DNA from: Solirubrobacterales bacterium
GTDB taxonomy: Bacteria > Actinomycetota > Thermoleophilia > Solirubrobacterales > Solirubrobacteraceae
Direction: 5' to 3'
Length of the DNA stretch: 7,655 bases
Assembly (NCBI GenBank): GCA_013813955.1
Contig: JACCQW010000133.1
Coordinates: 1-7,655 of the forward strand
A program made the translations under genes and the position numbers. The notes beneath the pieces are model-generated. The model was not told where the DNA came from, searched no databases, and worked only from the letters and a program-made list of their open reading frames with translations. Below, piece after piece: positions 5,135 to 7,655 of the stretch (positions are counted from its first letter, which is position 1; every line of letters starts with the position of its first letter).

Positions 5135-6004
5135 ATGAAGCGCACTGCATCGCCGACGACGACCCCCGAGTCGCTCTCGACCTACATCCAGGCTCGCTTC
5201 GACGACTTCTCGCGCTCGCAGAAGGATGTCGCGCAATACATCGTCGACCACCTCGACGAGGTGGCCTTCCAGACCGCGGAGGAGCTCGCGCGCCGCGCGA
5301 ACACGTCCTCGAGCACGGTCGTGCGCTTCTCGCAGGCCCTCGGCTTCGAGGGCTACCCCGAGCTGCAGCACTCCGCGCGGGAGGAGTACCGCCGCCGCCA
5401 CGCGCCGGCGACGCCGGCGAAGTCCAACGGCACGCCGCCCGCCGCTCCGCTGTTCTCGCTGGACCAGAACGAGTTCGAGACCGCGCTGGCCGCCGACCAC
5501 GTCAACGTGGAGGACACCGCGCGCAAGGTCTCGCGCAGCGAGGTGGAGACCGCGATCGAGGCGATCGCCACCACGCCGAAGCTGCTCGTGGCCGGGACGG
5601 ACCAGATGGCGTTCTTCGCCTCCTACCTGCGCCACCTGCTGATGCTGCTCGACCTGCGCGCGGAGATCGTCGCGAGCCCGTCCCAGGAGTCCCTTGGCCG
5701 CTTGGGGCGCATCGACGACGAGACCCTCGTGATCGGGCTGTCCGCCGGGCGCCCGCACCCGCTCGTGGTCCGGGCCATGAAGCTCGCCCGCCACCGCAAG
5801 GCGCGGACGATGGCGATCACCGACGCGACGCTCTCCGAGGTCGCCAAGCTCGCGCAGATCCGGCTGTACTACTCGTCCAACAGCCCCGCCTACGTGCGCT
5901 CGCACACCGCGCTGCTCAGCATGGTCCAGGCCCTGGCGTACGGCGTGTACAGCCGCGACGCCGACGGTTACGCCGACCGCATCAAGGCCTTCAAGCTGAA
6001 GTAG
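5135..6004 (+). CDS. MurR/RpiR-family transcriptional regulator (HTH + SIS domain)
   Basis: 289 residues. The N-terminal part carries the RpiR-type winged helix: [53 protein letters not shown] at about residues 25-77, with the recognition helix near [14 protein letters not shown] linker rich in Ala/Pro (about 90-105) leads to a SIS (sugar isomerase) domain at about 140-280: [21 protein letters not shown] and, later, [22 protein letters not shown] and [27 protein letters not shown] domains normally bind phosphosugars through Ser/Thr in GxGxS and SxSGxT loops. Here these read G154-TDQM and S203-AGRPHP, so the usual hydroxyl residues are partly gone and the ligand may differ. The ATG at 5135 is chosen because it starts about 12 residues before the family homology; the same frame is open far upstream but holds unrelated remnant sequence. 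pdxS starts 26 nt downstream, so this gene is probably a local regulator of PLP synthesis. Confidence 0.9.
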   Translation: MKRTASPTTTPESLSTYIQARFDDFSRSQKDVAQYIVDHLDEVAFQTAEELARRANTSSSTVVRFSQALGFEGYPELQHSAREEYRRRHAPATPAKSNGTPPAAPLFSLDQNEFETALAADHVNVEDTARKVSRSEVETAIEAIATTPKLLVAGTDQMAFFASYLRHLLMLLDLRAEIVASPSQESLGRLGRIDDETLVIGLSAGRPHPLVVRAMKLARHRKARTMAITDATLSEVAKLAQIRLYYSSNSPAYVRSHTALLSMVQALAYGVYSRDADGYADRIKAFKLK

Positions 6005-6017
6005 ACGTCCCGGGCAC

Positions 6018-6023
6018 TAGACT
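6018..6023 (+). promoter_or_regulatory. -10 element (TAGACT) placing pdxS on a leaderless transcript
   Basis: TAGACT lies in the 26-nt gap between the RpiR-family gene and pdxS and ends 7 nt before the GTG start, so +1 would fall at about 6030-6031. No good -35 is seen; the best is CTGAAG at 5996-6001, spacer 16. GGAAGG abuts the GTG directly, too close to serve as a normal ribosome binding site. pdxST may thus have its own promoter in addition to read-through. Confidence 0.45.
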
Positions 6024-6030
6024 CGGAAGG

Positions 6031-6915
6031 GTGCGAGACGAGGCGACATTCCGCGTCAAGGCCGGCCTGGCCGAGATGCTCAAGGGCGGCGTCATCATGG
6101 ACGTGGTCACGCCCGAGCAGGCACGCATCGCCGAGTCCGCGGGCGCCGTGGCCGTCATGGCCCTCGAGCGGGTGCCCGCCGACATCCGCCGCGACGGCGG
6201 CGTCGCGCGGATGTCCGACCCCGCGATGATCAAGGGCATCGAGGAGGCGGTGACCATCCCGGTCATGGCCAAGGCGCGCATCGGCCACTTCGCCGAGGCG
6301 CAGGTGCTCGAGGCCCTGGAGGTGGACTACATCGACGAGTCCGAGGTCCTGACGCCCGCCGACGAGGCCAACCACATCGACAAGTGGGCATCGCGGATCC
6401 CGTTCGTCTGCGGGGCCACGAACCTGGGCGAGGCTCTCCGGCGCATCGGCGAGGGCGCGGCGATGATCCGCTCCAAGGGCGAGGCGGGAACCGGCGACAT
6501 CGTCGAGGCGGTCCGCCACATGCGCCGCATCGGCTCGGAGATCCGCCGGCTGGCCACGCTGGACGAGACCGAGCTCGCGACCGCGGCCAAGGAGCTGCAG
6601 GCGCCGCCCGACCTCGTGCGCGGCGTGGCCCGCGACGGCAGGCTGCCCGTCGTGCTGTTCTGCGCCGGCGGGATCGCCACGCCGGCTGACGCGTCGCTGA
6701 TGATGCAGCTCGGCGCCGAGGGCCTCTTCGTCGGGTCGGGGATCTTCAAGGCCGACGATCCCGAGGCCCGCGGGCGCGCGATCGTCGAGGCGACCACGCA
6801 CTTCGCCGACCCCGAGCGGGTCGCGCGCGCCTCGGAGGGCCTGGGGCCCGCGATGGTCTCGCTGGAGACGCGCGCGCTCGGCGACGAGCAACTGCTCGCC
6901 CGCCGCGGCTGGTAG
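6031..6915 (+). CDS. pdxS: Pyridoxal 5'-phosphate synthase, synthase subunit PdxS
   Basis: 294 residues, normal length for PdxS (SNZ/Pdx1), a TIM-barrel enzyme that forms a dodecamer and makes PLP from ribose-5-phosphate, glyceraldehyde-3-phosphate and ammonia delivered by PdxT. The sequence is strongly conserved: [29 protein letters not shown] at the N-terminus with D24, [22 protein letters not shown]81 in [11 protein letters not shown] (the lysine that holds the pentose-phosphate intermediate), [15 protein letters not shown]149 in [10 protein letters not shown] (the second catalytic lysine) and the C-terminal RRGW ending. Both lysines fall at the exact numbering of the Bacillus enzyme. GTG at 6031 is used as start because it places these residues correctly and follows a TAGACT box by 7 nt. 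pdxT follows after 9 nt, forming an operon with the RpiR-family gene upstream. Confidence 0.98.
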   Translation: MRDEATFRVKAGLAEMLKGGVIMDVVTPEQARIAESAGAVAVMALERVPADIRRDGGVARMSDPAMIKGIEEAVTIPVMAKARIGHFAEAQVLEALEVDYIDESEVLTPADEANHIDKWASRIPFVCGATNLGEALRRIGEGAAMIRSKGEAGTGDIVEAVRHMRRIGSEIRRLATLDETELATAAKELQAPPDLVRGVARDGRLPVVLFCAGGIATPADASLMMQLGAEGLFVGSGIFKADDPEARGRAIVEATTHFADPERVARASEGLGPAMVSLETRALGDEQLLARRGW

Positions 6916-6924
6916 GCACGGGCC

Positions 6925-7485
6925 GTGCTGGTCGGGGTGCTCGCCCTGCAGGGCGGCTTCGCGGCGCACGCCCGGATGCTCCGCGCGCTGGGCGCCGAGG
7001 TGCGCGAGGTGCGCGTCCCGGCTGACCTCGAGGGCCTGGACGGGCTCGTCCTGCCGGGCGGGGAGTCCACGACGATGACGCTCGGGATCGAGCGCGAGGG
7101 CCTGGCCGAGCCGCTGCGCGTGCTGATCGGCGCGGGCACGCCGGTCTTCGGTACCTGCGCGGGGCTGATCATGCTCGATCGCGCCCATCTCGGCCTCATG
7201 GACATCGAGTCGCGGCGCAACGCGTTCGGCCGTCAGGTGCGCTCCTTCGAGGCCGACCTGGACTTCCCCGACCTCGACGGCCCGCCCATGCGCGCGGTGT
7301 TCATCCGCGCGCCGTGGATCGCGTCACACGGGCCCGGAGTGGAGATCCTCGCCGAGGTCGACGGCCACGCGGTGGCGGCGCGGCAGGAATCGCGGCTGGT
7401 CGTGTCCTTCCATCCCGAACTGGGCGACGACGTGCGTCTGCACGCCCGCTTCCTGGACGACGTGCGAGCGCGTGCGGAAGGCTAG
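6925..7485 (+). CDS. pdxT: Pyridoxal 5'-phosphate synthase, glutaminase subunit PdxT
   Basis: 186 residues, a class-I glutamine amidotransferase that hydrolyses glutamine and channels ammonia into the PdxS barrel. Family marks in order: VGVLALQGGFAAHARML at the N-terminus, LPGGESTTM at about residues 43-51 (oxyanion-strand/PdxS interface region), the nucleophile elbow FGTCAGLI with C78, the NAFGRQVRSFE segment, FIRAPWI, and the catalytic pair H163 and E165 in SFHPELG. The triad Cys-His-Glu is therefore intact. The GTG at 6925 is chosen because it gives the standard N-terminus and lies 9 nt after the pdxS stop; the preceding ribosome binding site is poor, so translational coupling to pdxS is likely. 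Its TAG stop shares CTAG (7482-7485) with the convergent wall-anchored protein gene. Confidence 0.97.
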   Translation: MLVGVLALQGGFAAHARMLRALGAEVREVRVPADLEGLDGLVLPGGESTTMTLGIEREGLAEPLRVLIGAGTPVFGTCAGLIMLDRAHLGLMDIESRRNAFGRQVRSFEADLDFPDLDGPPMRAVFIRAPWIASHGPGVEILAEVDGHAVAARQESRLVVSFHPELGDDVRLHARFLDDVRARAEG

Positions 7486-7655
7486 GCGGCCGCGCTGGCC
7501 CCGGCGCGGCGCTCGCGCTCGCGGTTGAACACCGCGAGCAGCGTGCCCAGGGCGAGCAGCAGCAGGCCGATGATCGCGATCATGAGCGCCTGGCCGCCGG
7601 TGAAGGGGAGGCTCTTGGTCGGATCGGCGCCGCCCGTGGGCGAGCGGACCTGGAC
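7482..7655 (-). CDS. C-terminus of an LPXTG cell-wall-anchored protein, N-terminal part outside window
   Basis: The minus strand gives 57 residues and a TAG stop. They contain a complete sortase sorting signal: LPFTG (codons 7610-7596), a hydrophobic membrane span (roughly ALMIAIIGLLLLALGTLLAVF) and a positively charged tail (NRERERR). A sortase would cut between T and G and attach the protein to peptidoglycan. The preceding residues SPTGGADPTKS look like a flexible wall-spanning linker. The nature of the exposed part cannot be told. The stop codon overlaps that of pdxT within the palindrome CTAG. The GG after LPFT instead of a single G and the Ala-rich tail after the basic residues are within family variation. 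Confidence 0.9.
   Translation of the reverse strand, partial: VQVRSPTGGADPTKSLPFTGGQALMIAIIGLLLLALGTLLAVFNRERERRAGASAAA

Noticed and set aside
4928..5905. Minus-strand open frame opposite the RpiR-family gene
   Set aside because: No recognisable motif; its composition mirrors the codon bias of the plus-strand gene.
5968..7188. Long minus-strand frame opposite pdxS and pdxT
   Set aside because: Histidine/arginine/aspartate-rich shadow of two highly conserved enzymes.
1..7655. CRISPR array, insertion sequence, integrase or phage gene
   Set aside because: No regularly spaced repeats, transposase or integrase motifs, or terminal inverted repeats with target duplications were seen.

Overview
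The window is very GC-rich (about 70% by eye) bacterial DNA with GTG and CTG starts, an F420-type luciferase-like monooxygenase, an LPXTG wall-anchored protein and a tRNA gene without an encoded CCA tail. Together these point to a high-GC Gram-positive, most likely an actinobacterium and quite possibly the Thermoleophilia/Solirubrobacterales branch. That last placement is an impression from overall protein flavour, not something proven here.

Layout. 1-2020 (minus): a two-gene operon, an LLM-class F420-dependent oxidoreductase followed by a UDP-glycosyltransferase-like GT1 enzyme that runs off the left edge. They are joined by a CTGA stop/start overlap with an apparent CTG start codon. 2114-2629 (plus): a small conserved-looking protein of unknown function. 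2626-3363 (minus): a classical NADP(H)-type short-chain dehydrogenase/reductase, convergent with the previous gene and sharing a palindromic CTAG that holds both stop codons. 3437-4414 (plus): a lipoprotein with a C-terminal thioredoxin-like fold, followed 11 nt later by a CAT-anticodon tRNA (4426-4499). 4500-5134 has no intact gene. It carries a frameshifted remnant of a PIN-domain (VapC-like) toxin, a cluster of GC-rich repeats, a perfect 12-bp hairpin and a second hairpin over the start region of the next gene.

5135-7485 (plus) is the clearest functional unit: an RpiR/MurR-family regulator (HTH plus SIS domain), then pdxS and pdxT. PdxT makes ammonia from glutamine and PdxS uses it with ribose-5-phosphate and glyceraldehyde-3-phosphate to make pyridoxal 5'-phosphate (the DXP-independent vitamin B6 route). 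Catalytic residues are present in both enzymes. The regulator may sense pentose phosphate or PLP status, but its SIS ligand loops look altered. The right edge holds the C-terminus of a minus-strand LPXTG surface protein, again sharing a CTAG double stop with pdxT.

I see no complete mobile element, CRISPR array or obvious new defence system. The points most worth a second look are the CTG start, the confinement of CTAG to promoters, shared stops and decayed DNA, the structured leader in front of the RpiR gene, and the RpiR-pdxST pairing.
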